From contig NZ_AUGX01000011.1 in NCBI RefSeq assembly GCF_000422885.1, forward strand, positions 124,001-188,000: a stretch of DNA of 64,000 nucleotides, written 5' to 3'. The DNA comes from Ottowia thiooxydans DSM 14619 (GTDB lineage: Bacteria > Pseudomonadota > Gammaproteobacteria > Burkholderiales > Burkholderiaceae_C). Numbering within the stretch: the stretch's first letter is position 1; every line of letters begins with the position of its first letter. Below the pieces are notes generated by a model. The model was not told where the DNA came from, did not search any database, and was given only the letters and a program-made list of their open reading frames with translations. This document shows, piece by piece, positions 25,465-34,193 of the stretch. The translations under genes and the position numbers were made by a program.

Positions 25465-26891
25465 GCAACCCACCCAGCGGGGCGTGCCTGACGCCAGGGG
25501 CGTGCACGTTCAAACCCGCGTGCAGTTTGAAGCACCAGCAGATCGGCGTGGGCCGGACCCACGATCTGCAGGCCCACGGGCAGGCCTGCGCGAGTGAAAC
25601 CACAGGGCACGCTGGCCGCAGGTTGTCGTGTGAAATTAAAGGGCGAAGTGAAGGGGTACCACTCGGGGGAGTCCGCGTAGCCGGGCGGCTGGCTCAGCTC
25701 GGCCGAAAAAGGTGCCACCGCCACCGTCGGTGTGAGCAGCAAATCGTAGGACTGATGAAACGCGTTCATGCGCGCGCCAAAAGCCGCGCGCTGCGTTTCG
25801 ATCGCGAGATGATCCGTCACTGACACCGTGTTCCGGCTGTGCCGGATAGTGCGCACTATGCGCTCGTCCATCAGCGACAGGCGGTCTTCGTCGAACGACT
25901 GGAATGCGAAATGGGTCAGCGCGTCCTTGAAACGTTCGATCAGGGGGAGGGGATTTTCGAACACGGTGTCTACCGTGATGACTTGCGCGCCCAGTTCACG
26001 GAACACCGAGGCGGCCCGCTCACACATGGCTTGAACCTCGGGGTCTACTCGCGCATAGCCCAGCGTGGGACTCCACGCTACGCGAAGTCCATCGAGTGGA
26101 CGTTCTAGCGACGTGTGATATGGCACCGGGTCGTGGGGGAGGGCACTCCAGTCACGTGGATCGGCTTCGCTGACCACGGTCATCATCAGCGCTGCGTCTT
26201 CTACGGTGCGGCTCATCGGGCCGATGCTGGCCAAGCTGGCGTAGGGGGTTGGCGGGTAGGCGGGTACACGGCCCCCGCTGGGCTTGAAACCGAAAACGCC
26301 GCAAAAACTGGAAGGCACCCGGATGGATCCTCCCGCATCAGTCGCCACGGCCAATGGTCCGATGCCCGCCGCCACAGCGGCTCCTGCGCCACCGCTGCTT
26401 CCACCTGGCGTGTACCCAGAGCCCCAAGGGCTGCGTGTGACACCAGTCAGCGGGCTGCGCGTCACTGCGCCTACAGCGAACTCCGGCGTGGTGGTCTTGC
26501 CGAACAGCACTGCACCATGTTCGCGCAGCCGCGCCACCGAGGGGGCATCCTCCAGCCAAGCTTGCGTTGGAGACACTGTGCGCGAGCCGCGCAGCGTAGG
26601 CCAGTTTTTTGTGAAAACGATGTCTTTAACGGAGACCGGTACGCCATCGAGCAGTCCCATGGGTTCGTTGCGTTGCCATCGTTGTTCGGAGGCTGCTGCA
26701 GCTTCAAGTGCTGCGGGCGCATCCAGCAGGCAAAAAGCATTCAGCGAGGTCTGAGAGCGTTCGGCGCGATCCAGTATGCAGCGCGTCACCTCCACCGGCG
26801 ACAGCCTGTGGGAGCGGTACTGGGCTATCAACTCACCCGCAGACAACCATGGCAGGGCGGCGCTGTCGATGGCACTCGAATCATCGGGCAT
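25461..26891 (-). CDS. Amidase-signature-family hydrolase
   Basis: The 476-residue protein has the amidase signature with the Ser-cisSer-Lys triad: Lys89 (VSVKDIV), Ser165/Ser166 (TPGGSSGGAG) and Ser189 (DAGGSIR). Length and layout are typical. It hydrolyses an amide bond, releasing ammonia or an amine and an acid, in the cytoplasm. No signal peptide is seen. It overlaps the enolase-superfamily gene by 11 bases and the isomerase gene by 4, so the three are translated together. It is the natural entry step if the imported substrate is an amide. Confidence 0.94.
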   Translation of the reverse strand: MPDDSSAIDSAALPWLSAGELIAQYRSHRLSPVEVTRCILDRAERSQTSLNAFCLLDAPAALEAAAASEQRWQRNEPMGLLDGVPVSVKDIVFTKNWPTLRGSRTVSPTQAWLEDAPSVARLREHGAVLFGKTTTPEFAVGAVTRSPLTGVTRSPWGSGYTPGGSSGGAGAAVAAGIGPLAVATDAGGSIRVPSSFCGVFGFKPSGGRVPAYPPTPYASLASIGPMSRTVEDAALMMTVVSEADPRDWSALPHDPVPYHTSLERPLDGLRVAWSPTLGYARVDPEVQAMCERAASVFRELGAQVITVDTVFENPLPLIERFKDALTHFAFQSFDEDRLSLMDERIVRTIRHSRNTVSVTDHLAIETQRAAFGARMNAFHQSYDLLLTPTVAVAPFSAELSQPPGYADSPEWYPFTSPFNFTRQPAASVPCGFTRAGLPVGLQIVGPAHADLLVLQTARGFERARPWRQARPAGWVA

Positions 26892-28356
26892 GGGTTTCTT
26901 TCAGGATATCGGGCCAACGAGAAGGGGGTGACGGTGGGAGCTTGTCCCAATCTGGCTCGGCGGCGCAGGCAAAGCCAGAGCAGTCCAGAGAGCTCAGCTG
27001 CACCACCCCTCCGCTCAGATTCAATCGCGCGACGTGCTCACCGTTGGGCAGAGTGTCGAACCGATAGAGATCAGGGTGGGCTTGCACGAAGCGGCGCTGT
27101 TCTGCTTCAGGGCGCCCACGCATGCCATCTACAAAATGGTGGGCGTTCTTTTCTACATGGCCTAGGCCTAATAAGCTCACCAGCGCAAGATCCTGTTGCA
27201 GAGAAATGCCCGGGAGCGTGGTCAGATCCTCGGCCGACATGAAGAGCTTGCCTGGCAAGTCAGCCGCGTTACGCACTTCACAACGAGCCCGGTTGATGAG
27301 CGATTTGTAGAGCCCTTTGCAAATCTTGCTGGACACCCCACGGTAGCCCAATGCAATGGCTGCCGGAAACGCCTGCAAATCTACATCGGACTCGTCGATG
27401 ATCACCGGGCATATGGCGTCTATGGGCTTCACGCTTGACTGCAGGGCCACATGCCGGGCCAAAGGTTGTTCGATCCACAGTAGCGATTGACAGAAGCGAC
27501 GCAGGCCGGGAGCCTTGGACATGGCGGACAAGAATTCCACGACGGGTTCGACGGCATGGAACTGCTCGTTGCCATCAAGAGTCACGTAGTAGGCCTGCGG
27601 CAGGGTGTCCAGCACCGCAGCGATGGCCTCGAGTCGCTCCAGGTCTGGCTTCAATTGCCCGCCGACTTTGATCTTGAAATAGCGCTGCCGGTAGGTCGCG
27701 ACTACGGCCTCCAAGGTTTCCGGGAGGCCATCGTTTACCGCGCTGCCAGGCGCCTGATCAAGAGGCGTGATGGCATCAACCAACCCGACCGTGTGGCGTA
27801 GAAGAAGCTCTCGCTGCGGCGACAAGGTGCTGAGAAAACGACCAAGATCTGTGCCCGCCAGATCGCTCGCCCACTGCGTGGTCTGCATGCCCACCAGATT
27901 GCTCTGCATCAACGCCCAGAACGGCTGGCCTTGCAACTTGCCCAAGGCACCGATGACGCAGCGGTCCAGTAGCGCCGCGCCATAGCCTGCGATCAGTGGC
28001 CCCAGCGAGTGGCGACTGGCCTCTTCGATCAGGCTGCCGTGGGCCGCCATGGCGTGGCCAAACGCGGTGTTCTCCCCTTGGGCGGTGTAGTGCCGCACGG
28101 CGGACTCGATGGCCCAGCGCAATTGGTCGTGGTTGTCGTCGTCAGAGAGGCTGGGATTCTTGTCGAACCACTTCGCGCTCAAAGACTCGGCCGCGCATCC
28201 CCAGGCACTGCGCCCGCCGATTGACACCCGGGCGCGCAGCACCACCTGCCGACCATGGGTTTTGGTGACGCTACCAAAGCGGAAGGGTAAGCGCAGGCGA
28301 TACGGCCACTCCCGTACCTCCACCTCGTGCACGCGCAGCCGGATTTCAGGGTTCAT
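26881..28356 (-). CDS. Enolase-superfamily protein (muconate-lactonizing subgroup)
   Basis: The 491-residue protein shows the full muconate-lactonizing/dipeptide-epimerase set: KIK (Lys228, Lys230) at the second strand, metal ligands in TLDGNE (Asp261), WIEQP (Glu296) and IIDESD (Asp321), and SKICKG (Lys344/347). At 491 residues it is longer than the usual 350-400, with extra sequence before the barrel (about residues 60-120) and at the C-terminus. Such enzymes abstract a proton next to a carboxylate for epimerisation, dehydration or cycloisomerisation. It is the first gene of the leftward operon, just after palindrome 28396-28411. Confidence 0.88.
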   Translation of the reverse strand: MNPEIRLRVHEVEVREWPYRLRLPFRFGSVTKTHGRQVVLRARVSIGGRSAWGCAAESLSAKWFDKNPSLSDDDNHDQLRWAIESAVRHYTAQGENTAFGHAMAAHGSLIEEASRHSLGPLIAGYGAALLDRCVIGALGKLQGQPFWALMQSNLVGMQTTQWASDLAGTDLGRFLSTLSPQRELLLRHTVGLVDAITPLDQAPGSAVNDGLPETLEAVVATYRQRYFKIKVGGQLKPDLERLEAIAAVLDTLPQAYYVTLDGNEQFHAVEPVVEFLSAMSKAPGLRRFCQSLLWIEQPLARHVALQSSVKPIDAICPVIIDESDVDLQAFPAAIALGYRGVSSKICKGLYKSLINRARCEVRNAADLPGKLFMSAEDLTTLPGISLQQDLALVSLLGLGHVEKNAHHFVDGMRGRPEAEQRRFVQAHPDLYRFDTLPNGEHVARLNLSGGVVQLSSLDCSGFACAAEPDWDKLPPSPPSRWPDILKETHAR

Positions 28357-28395
28357 GTGCGTTTCCTTCGTGGGCGGAAATGACTTGCCCGAAAT

Positions 28396-28411
28396 TCAAC
28401 CAGATGGTTTC
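28396..28411. promoter_or_regulatory. TetR-type palindromic operator, copy 1
   Basis: TCAACCAGATGGTTTC is close to the 16-base palindrome consensus TCAACYRNNTRGTTGA seen at three more sites in the window. It lies between the divergent enolase-superfamily and TetR genes. A possible -10 box CATAAT for the TetR gene lies at 28432-28437 and the palindrome overlaps the expected -35 position. Confidence 0.55.
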
Positions 28412-28445
28412 TTTTGTGCCGATACTGGCGGCATAATCGCCTTGA

Positions 28446-29123
28446 ATGGCAACCCAACGCAACGTCAAACGCGAACCTTCCGCCCGGCGCACGGTCGACT
28501 CCCGCAAGGCGGATGCCGACCCGGCGTCGGCCAAGAACGCTATCCTCGCTGCCGCGCGGCAGGAGTTCTCGAGCAAGGGCGCCGCTGGCGCCCGGGTCAA
28601 TGAGATTGCAGAGCGCTCCGGGGTTAACAAGCAGCTGATCTATTACTACTTCGGTAATAAGGAAGGTCTCTACGCTGCTGCTCTGGAGGCTGTATACAGC
28701 GACATCCGTGAGCTGGAGAAGAGCCTGCATCTTGAGGAGGAGGAACCTGAATCGGCTATGCGCTCGCTGGTGTCCTTCTCGTTTGACTACCTGGCCCTGC
28801 ACCCCGAATTCATCGGTATGCTCAATCACGAGAACGCGATCGGTGCGCAGCACGTCCAGGCCTCTAAAACCATACAGGGCATGAACTCCCCGCTGATTGA
28901 GCTGATCCGCCTGGCGCTGAAACGCGGTGTGGCCCAGCAGAAGTTTCGCAAGGGAATCGATCCCTTGAACCTCTACATCTCCATTGCGGGGATGTCCTAT
29001 TTCTTTTTCTCCAACCGCGCCACCTTGTCTTCGAACTTCGGACGAGATCTTTCGAGCAAGGAAGTGGAGGAGGCCTACCGCAAGCATGTGGTGGAGTTTG
29101 CGATCGCCGGCTTGAGGCCCTGA
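28446..29123 (+). CDS. TetR/AcrR-family regulator
   Basis: The 225-residue protein has a TetR helix-turn-helix at about residues 33-78: AARQEFSSKGAAGARVNEIAE (cited in part), then GVNKQLIYYYFGNKEGLY. The rest is a ligand-binding domain. It is clearly similar to the second TetR gene at 32061-32711 through the recognition helix and the downstream LYAAALEAVY region. It diverges from the enolase-superfamily operon, with palindrome 1 between. It likely represses that operon and itself. A ligand derived from the imported substrate is inferred. Confidence 0.93.
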   Translation: MATQRNVKREPSARRTVDSRKADADPASAKNAILAAARQEFSSKGAAGARVNEIAERSGVNKQLIYYYFGNKEGLYAAALEAVYSDIRELEKSLHLEEEEPESAMRSLVSFSFDYLALHPEFIGMLNHENAIGAQHVQASKTIQGMNSPLIELIRLALKRGVAQQKFRKGIDPLNLYISIAGMSYFFFSNRATLSSNFGRDLSSKEVEEAYRKHVVEFAIAGLRP

Positions 29124-29152
29124 GAAACTCGGCGCAGCGCTTTGGCTGACCA

Positions 29153-29983
29153 TCACGACACCGTTTGCGGCATGGTTTCCAGGTTCTTCTGGGTCAAGTC
29201 GTTGTAGAGCTCGAGTGTCATGCGGCCCAGCTCGGGCGAGACGCGCGTGGCCACCGTCCGCGGCCGGGGCATCTGCACTGGCTTGATGGAGGCCACACGG
29301 CCTGGACGCGGCGACATCACCACAACCCGGTCTGACAGGAAGCATGCTTCGGGAATCGAATGCGTCACGAAGATCACGGTCTTGCGCTCTGCACCGCCTT
29401 CGTTGATGCGCTGTTCGCCCCAGATGCGCAGTAACTCCAAGTTCATTTCATCGCGCGTCATGGCATCCAGCGCGCCGAAGGGTTCGTCCATCAGCAAGAT
29501 GGGTGGGTCCAGGATCAACGCTCGGCACAGCGAAGCCCGCTGCTGCATGCCTCCAGACAACTCTCCAGGTCGTTTCTTGGCGAAGTCGGCGAGGCCCACG
29601 AGTTTGAGCAGGTCGTGTGCACGGTCGCGGTAGTCGGCCGGCTTCAGCCCGTACAACTCTGTGGGCAGCAGAACGTTGTCCAGAACAGTGCGCCACTTCA
29701 GCATGATGGCAGTCTGAAACACCATGCCGACCTTTGGAATCGGTTTAACCACAGGCGCGCCGTCCACGACGATGCGGCCCCCCGTCACTGGCCGCAGCCC
29801 CGCAATGCACCGCAGCAGTGTGGACTTTCCACAGCCGCTGGGCCCGACCAGTGAAACAAACTCCCCCCGGTTGATCGACAGGTTGATGCCTCGCAGGGCT
29901 TCCACGGGGCCGCTGTCAGCCTGGTAGACCATGTGGACGTCATCGATCTCGATGAAGGGGGACGGGGTGCTCGTGTGGTTCAT
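29153..29983 (-). CDS. ABC transporter ATP-binding protein (SsuB/TauB type)
   Basis: From ATG 29983 the protein has 276 residues. It has Walker A GPSGCGKST (about residues 47-55), the signature LSGGMQQR, Walker B ILLMDEPFGALD and the switch histidine THS. It powers import across the inner membrane, working with the permease and binding protein encoded just upstream. Its start overlaps the binding-protein stop by 4 bases (ATGA). The family serves sulfonates, nitrate, pyrimidines and related small anions or amides. Its stop lies 29 bases from the facing TetR gene end. Confidence 0.94.
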   Translation of the reverse strand: MNHTSTPSPFIEIDDVHMVYQADSGPVEALRGINLSINRGEFVSLVGPSGCGKSTLLRCIAGLRPVTGGRIVVDGAPVVKPIPKVGMVFQTAIMLKWRTVLDNVLLPTELYGLKPADYRDRAHDLLKLVGLADFAKKRPGELSGGMQQRASLCRALILDPPILLMDEPFGALDAMTRDEMNLELLRIWGEQRINEGGAERKTVIFVTHSIPEACFLSDRVVVMSPRPGRVASIKPVQMPRPRTVATRVSPELGRMTLELYNDLTQKNLETMPQTVS

Positions 29984-31014
29984 TTGACGGACAGAGGCAG
30001 CGCAACCTTGGGCAGGAGCTTGTTGGTGTAGACGGTGGTGCAATCAACTTTACGGGCTAGTCCCATGTAGGTGTTGGCGATGTCGGTGGATTCGCACATT
30101 TTCTTTTCGTCTATCCAGCCCAGTCCGTTGTCTTTGTACCGCTGGGTGCGCATGAGGTCGATGCCCATGGCCATGTTGCGACGGACATAAGCCACATCTA
30201 GCTCTGGCACGCGCTTTTTGTAGATCTCCAGCGAAGGCTCACGCTCTGCCATGACATCGCTCCAGCCGGTGTATGCGGCTTGCAGAAACTTACGGATGGC
30301 TTCAGGTCGTTCGGCCAGCGTCTTCTCGCTCACCACGAAAGCCATGCTGTACATGTTGTACCCAAACTTCGCCCAGGGCATTTCCACCACGTCGTCAGCG
30401 CCCATAGCCTTTTCGTAGTTCGGCTTGCCGGTGATGAAGTCGGCCACGCCATCCACGCGCTTGGCAGCGAGCGCCGCTACCTTGGCTGTGGGTTCGATGT
30501 TGATCCAGGTGACCGAGGCAGGGTCAATACCGTTCTTGCGCGCGAACGCAGGCCAAGCCATGCGCTGGCCATCGCCCGGAGGCGCGCCAATTGATTTGCC
30601 GACCATGTCTTTCGGTTCGCGCAATGGTGCGTCCTTACGGCTGAAGATGTTCTGCGGTGTCTCGTCGAAAATCATGCCGACGATCTTCACCTTGGCACCA
30701 CGCGCAATGGCTGCCAGCACCACTGAGGTGTCGGCAATGGCCACATCCGCCCGATCGGTGTCGGCCTTGGCCAGGGCGTCACCCGAACCTTTGGAGTTTT
30801 CGATGGACACGACCAGGCCGTGCTTGTCAAAGTAACCTTTTTCCTGGGCTACGTAATAGGCGCCGTGGTCGCCGGTAGGGAACCAGTTGATCGCGAGCTT
30901 GAGCGGTGTCTTGGCCGTTTGTGCCGCTGCCGATGCACCTATCAAGGGCAAGAGGGATGAAAGGGCCAGTGCTAGCCAACGCATCGTGAACCGGGGTTTG
31001 ACAAGGTCTTTCAA
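29980..31014 (-). CDS. ABC transporter substrate-binding protein (NMT1/SsuA-like)
   Basis: The best start is TTG at 31014: AAGGAG (31020-31025) lies five bases upstream and gives MKDLVKPRFTMRW followed by a hydrophobic signal peptide with cleavage near ASAAAQ. The mature protein starts TPLKLAINWFPTGDHGAYY, the usual beginning of NMT1/THI5 and SsuA-like binding proteins. An in-frame ATG at 30984 (MRWLALALSS) is an alternative. It captures the substrate in the periplasm for the SsuABC-like importer. The ligand is unknown, and its co-regulated genes suggest a nitrogenous acid or amide. Confidence 0.92.
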   Translation of the reverse strand: MKDLVKPRFTMRWLALALSSLLPLIGASAAAQTAKTPLKLAINWFPTGDHGAYYVAQEKGYFDKHGLVVSIENSKGSGDALAKADTDRADVAIADTSVVLAAIARGAKVKIVGMIFDETPQNIFSRKDAPLREPKDMVGKSIGAPPGDGQRMAWPAFARKNGIDPASVTWINIEPTAKVAALAAKRVDGVADFITGKPNYEKAMGADDVVEMPWAKFGYNMYSMAFVVSEKTLAERPEAIRKFLQAAYTGWSDVMAEREPSLEIYKKRVPELDVAYVRRNMAMGIDLMRTQRYKDNGLGWIDEKKMCESTDIANTYMGLARKVDCTTVYTNKLLPKVALPLSVK

Positions 31015-31051
31015 GAGATCTCCTTCGGGGTGGGTTTGGAACGCGAGAAGT

Positions 31052-31822
31052 TCAGCGGCCGCCGTCGATCGCCCAGGGTGCGAGCACACGGGCTAACAGG
31101 GAAACGATGCCAAAGAGGGACAGGCCAATGACTGAGACGAATGCAATGGCAGCAAAGGCCACCGGCGTATTCATGCTGCTTTGCGAAGTGATGATCACGT
31201 AGCCGAGTCCGGCTTGAGAAGCCACAAACTCGCCCAGGATCGCACCCACCACGGCGGAGGTGGCTGTGATCTTGAGCGCACTCAGGATGTACGGATAGGC
31301 ATTGGGAATGCGGATCTTCACGAATACTCGCCACTTGGGCGCGTTGAACACGCGGCCTAGATCAAGCATGTCCTGATCAATCTGGCTCAAGCCTGCAGCG
31401 GTGTTGATCACGACCGAGAAGAAGCCGATCAAGGCGCCTATCAAGAGGTTGGGCACGATGCCGTAGCCGAACCACAGCAGGATGAGTGGGGCGATCGCCA
31501 CCTTGGGCAAGGTGTTGACGAACACTAGGAACGGCATCAATGCGCGCGCTGCGGTGTCGGACCATGCGATGGCGGTGCCCAGCAGAACACCCACTACCGC
31601 CGCCAACATGAAGCCGCCCACCACCTCAGTGGCTGTGACCAGCATATGACGACCCCAAGGGATATCGCTGCTGGTGATGGCGTTCAGTACGGAGGCAGGG
31701 CTTGGCAGGATGTACTCACGCACGCCGAACACGCTCACTACCAACTGCCAGGCCAGGAGCAGGAAAGCGAATATCAAAACGGTGGGCATGTACCGCTTGC
31801 CCATCTTCAACGACCAGTTCAT
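31052..31822 (-). CDS. ABC transporter permease (SsuC/TauC type)
   Basis: The 256-residue protein has about six hydrophobic segments and the cytoplasmic coupling loop GRVFNAPKWRVFVKIRIPNA in the permease position. This is the usual inner-membrane subunit of nitrate/sulfonate/taurine-type importers. It is the first gene of the three-gene leftward importer operon; the binding-protein gene starts 37 bases after its stop. Palindrome 2 and a promoter-like element lie 95-135 bases upstream of its ATG. Confidence 0.94.
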   Translation of the reverse strand: MNWSLKMGKRYMPTVLIFAFLLLAWQLVVSVFGVREYILPSPASVLNAITSSDIPWGRHMLVTATEVVGGFMLAAVVGVLLGTAIAWSDTAARALMPFLVFVNTLPKVAIAPLILLWFGYGIVPNLLIGALIGFFSVVINTAAGLSQIDQDMLDLGRVFNAPKWRVFVKIRIPNAYPYILSALKITATSAVVGAILGEFVASQAGLGYVIITSQSSMNTPVAFAAIAFVSVIGLSLFGIVSLLARVLAPWAIDGGR

Positions 31823-31916
31823 TTGCTTTTCTCCTGTTCGGCTCGTTCAGCTTTTCAGAGGTGGCGCCATGCGACACCCTCAGAAGACCAAGGCTCGTTC
31901 CTCGACCCTGAAAGCC

Positions 31917-31945
31917 AGTTTATGAGGCCGATTATCAAAAGTCAA
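31917..31945 (-). promoter_or_regulatory. Promoter of the ABC importer operon overlapping an operator
   Basis: On the minus strand TTGACT (31945-31940) is followed by exactly 17 bases and TAAACT (31922-31917). The match is five of six at -35 and four of six at -10. The -35 box lies inside palindrome 2, so a bound repressor would block RNA polymerase. Confidence 0.5.
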
Positions 31946-31957
31946 CTATTTAGTTGA
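31942..31957. promoter_or_regulatory. TetR-type palindromic operator, copy 2
   Basis: TCAACTATTTAGTTGA is a perfect 16-base palindrome (arms TCAACTA and TAGTTGA, 2-base centre). It lies between the divergent ABC importer operon and the second TetR gene and overlaps the importer -35 box. It is one of four near-identical sites. Confidence 0.7.
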
Positions 31958-32029
31958 AATTTGGGTCTAGTGGCTTTCCCGGGGGCAAAGCGCTGAACCT
32001 GTTGAGAGAACCGGGGCTAGAATGAAACA

Positions 32030-32045
32030 TCAACTGTATGGTTGA
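32030..32045. promoter_or_regulatory. TetR-type palindromic operator, copy 3
   Basis: TCAACTGTATGGTTGA matches the shared palindrome consensus. It ends 15 bases before the ATG of the second TetR gene (32061). A TAGAAT at 32018-32023 could be the -10 box, which would place the operator over the transcription start. This layout fits autorepression. Confidence 0.65.
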
Positions 32046-32060
32046 TTTTTGAGAGACACC

Positions 32061-32711
32061 ATGAAAATCGATGAACACCTGGGCGCACGAGGTGCGCTCG
32101 TGATGGCGGCGGTCGCGGAGTTCTCCCGCAAGGGATTTGCTGGCGCCCGCGTGGATGAGATCGCCAAGGAAGCAGGCGTCAACAAGCAACTGGTCTACCA
32201 CTACTTCGGGAGCAAGCAGGATCTGTACGAAGCTGCGTTGGAAAAGGTTTACACCGAAATTCGCGACAGGGAGCGCACCTTATCGCTGGATGCGCTGGAG
32301 CCCCGCGAGGCGATGGAGAAGCTGGTTGGATTTTCGTTCGACCACCTGCAACAACACCCCGAGTTCATTGCGCTGCTGGCGGATGAGAACCGCCATTTGG
32401 GCAGTCACGTGAAGACTTCCAAGCGCTTCAGGAAGATGCATTCCCCACTGATCGACATGATGGGCACCACATTGGCGCGTGGGGTGCGCAGCGGGGTCTT
32501 CCGACCCCATAGCGACCCGATCCAGGTCTACATCTCGATTGCCGCCTTGTCCTATTTCTACTTCTCCAACAACCACACGCTGTCAGCCATCTTCAGCAAG
32601 TCTTTGCTTACGCGCGCGGCGTTGGCTGCACGCAGAAGCCATGTGGTCATGTTCGCAATGCACGCCTTGTGCATCGAACCGCTTCACGAGAATTCGAGGA
32701 TCACATGCTGA
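32061..32711 (+). CDS. TetR/AcrR-family regulator
   Basis: From the ATG at 32061 (GAGAG five bases before it) the protein has 216 residues. A TTG twelve bases upstream is a weaker option. The helix-turn-helix has [19 protein letters not shown] and [18 protein letters not shown], very close to the TetR protein at 28446. Both recognise DNA with GVNKQL in the recognition helix, so both may bind the same four palindromes. It overlaps the serine dehydratase gene by 7 bases. It probably regulates the ABC importer, itself and the dehydratase unit. Confidence 0.93.
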   Translation: MKIDEHLGARGALVMAAVAEFSRKGFAGARVDEIAKEAGVNKQLVYHYFGSKQDLYEAALEKVYTEIRDRERTLSLDALEPREAMEKLVGFSFDHLQQHPEFIALLADENRHLGSHVKTSKRFRKMHSPLIDMMGTTLARGVRSGVFRPHSDPIQVYISIAALSYFYFSNNHTLSAIFSKSLLTRAALAARRSHVVMFAMHALCIEPLHENSRITC

Positions 32712-34069
32712 GCGTGCTGGAGGTATTCAAAATTGGCATTGGTCCTTCCAGTTCCCACACGGTGGGGCCCATGCGCGCTGCTCACCAGTTCGCGCTGGCG
32801 CTTTCCCGCGAGCATGTGTTGATGCAGACGGACCATGTTCGTGTGGAGCTGCACGGCTCTCTCGGTGCTACGGGCAAGGGGCATGGCTCCGGTAAAGCGG
32901 TGCTGTTGGGCCTGGAAGGCGAAGAACCCGATCGTGTGGACACGGGCCGGGTGGATGCACGGATCGAAGAGATCACCCGGGACCAGAAAATCCTTGTCCT
33001 GGGAAAGCACGCGGTGCGGTTCGTGGCTTCTCAGCACCTGACCTACCATCGCAAGTCACTGCCGTTTCATCCCAATGGCATGAAATTCTTTGCCTGCACT
33101 CATGATGGCGAGGTGCTGCTGCAGCGAGACTACTACTCGGTTGGCGGCGGGTTCGTGACCGAAGGCGCTACGCCACACACCATGGCAACCCATGCACCAT
33201 GCCCGTACCCGTTTCGCACTGGCGCCGAGTTGCTGGCGCTGTGCCGACAACTTGGTTCCGGTATCAGCGATCTAGTACGCACTAATGAGGCTGCACTGCG
33301 CGCACCGAAGGACACCCGTCTATCGGTTACCGGGATCTGGGAGGTCATGCAGGCCTGCGTGCGCGCGGGTTGCGCGAATGAAGGTGTTCTACCGGGCCCG
33401 CTCCGGGTGAGACGCCGCGCGCCAGATTTGTGGCGCCAACTCCAAGGTGAAGGCACTTCCAAATCGACCGATGTGCTGGCCGCGCTGGACTGGGTGAGCT
33501 TGTACGCCCTGGCCGTTAACGAAGAGAATGCCGCTGGCGGGCGCGTGGTGACCGCGCCCACCAATGGGGCTGCCGGCATTGTGCCCGCCGTCCTGCATTA
33601 CTACATACGATTCGTACCCGGTGCAGACCTTGAGGGAGTCGAACGATTTTTCTTTACGGCCACGGCCATCGCGCAGTTGTACAAAGAAAACGCTTCTTTG
33701 TCAGGTGCGGAAGTGGGTTGCCAAGGCGAGGTCGGAGTTGCCTGCTCCATGGCGGCCGCAGGGCTGGCGGAGGTGCTTGGTGCATCGCCTGCACAGGTGG
33801 AGAACGCCGCAGAGATCGGCATGGAACACAACCTGGGCCTCACCTGTGACCCGGTGGGTGGGCGGGTCCAGATGCCATGCATTGAGCGCAACTCCATGGG
33901 GGCCGTGAAAGCCATTCACGCCGCCCGCATGGCATTGCGCGGCGATGGTCAGCATTTCGTCTCGCTGGATCAAGTCATCAAGACCATGCGCGAGACCGGC
34001 GCTGACATGAAGACACGATACAAGGAGACCTCCCGAGGAGGTCTCGCGGTCAATGTCATCGAGTGCTGA
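32705..34069 (+). CDS. sdaA: L-serine dehydratase, iron-sulfur type
   Basis: The 454-residue protein is the single-chain, oxygen-sensitive [4Fe-4S] L-serine ammonia-lyase. It has the same length as Escherichia coli SdaA. The start, [25 protein letters not shown] (cited in part), and the cysteine-bearing [16 protein letters not shown] and [18 protein letters not shown] segments are diagnostic. It converts serine to pyruvate and ammonia. It is co-translated with the TetR gene (7-base overlap, GAGGA before the ATG). Its place in a TetR-regulated catabolic unit suggests that serine or a close analogue is released by the pathway. Confidence 0.95.
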   Translation: MLSVLEVFKIGIGPSSSHTVGPMRAAHQFALALSREHVLMQTDHVRVELHGSLGATGKGHGSGKAVLLGLEGEEPDRVDTGRVDARIEEITRDQKILVLGKHAVRFVASQHLTYHRKSLPFHPNGMKFFACTHDGEVLLQRDYYSVGGGFVTEGATPHTMATHAPCPYPFRTGAELLALCRQLGSGISDLVRTNEAALRAPKDTRLSVTGIWEVMQACVRAGCANEGVLPGPLRVRRRAPDLWRQLQGEGTSKSTDVLAALDWVSLYALAVNEENAAGGRVVTAPTNGAAGIVPAVLHYYIRFVPGADLEGVERFFFTATAIAQLYKENASLSGAEVGCQGEVGVACSMAAAGLAEVLGASPAQVENAAEIGMEHNLGLTCDPVGGRVQMPCIERNSMGAVKAIHAARMALRGDGQHFVSLDQVIKTMRETGADMKTRYKETSRGGLAVNVIEC

Positions 34070-34122
34070 AGCTGCTCTTCATTTGCTCCGTCATGTGCTC
34101 CAACACACGCCATTCTGAAAAA

Positions 34123-34138
34123 TCAACTATTTGGTTGA
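34123..34138. promoter_or_regulatory. TetR-type palindromic operator, copy 4
   Basis: TCAACTATTTGGTTGA differs from copy 2 by one base. It overlaps the -35 box of the promoter at 34135-34163, so it is placed to repress the epimerase/GNAT/DapA-like operon. Confidence 0.7.
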
Positions 34139-34163
34139 CATCGATGAATGTCGCTTCTATCAT
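34135..34163 (+). promoter_or_regulatory. Sigma-70-type promoter of the epimerase operon
   Basis: A perfect TTGACA (34135-34140), a 17-base spacer and TATCAT (34158-34163, five of six) form a strong promoter. Transcription would start near 34170, ahead of the ATG at 34194. The -35 box shares four bases with operator copy 4. Confidence 0.72.
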
Positions 34164-34193
34164 GCCGACACGTCAGCTTTCTTAGCCATATCC

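Noticed and set aside
26115-27242. 375-codon plus-strand open frame
   Set aside because: It lies opposite the amidase and enolase-superfamily genes, which carry complete catalytic motifs; its translation is low in family-like features.
28353-29345. 330-codon minus-strand open frame over the first TetR gene
   Set aside because: The plus-strand TetR protein has a clear helix-turn-helix; the antisense translation matches nothing known.
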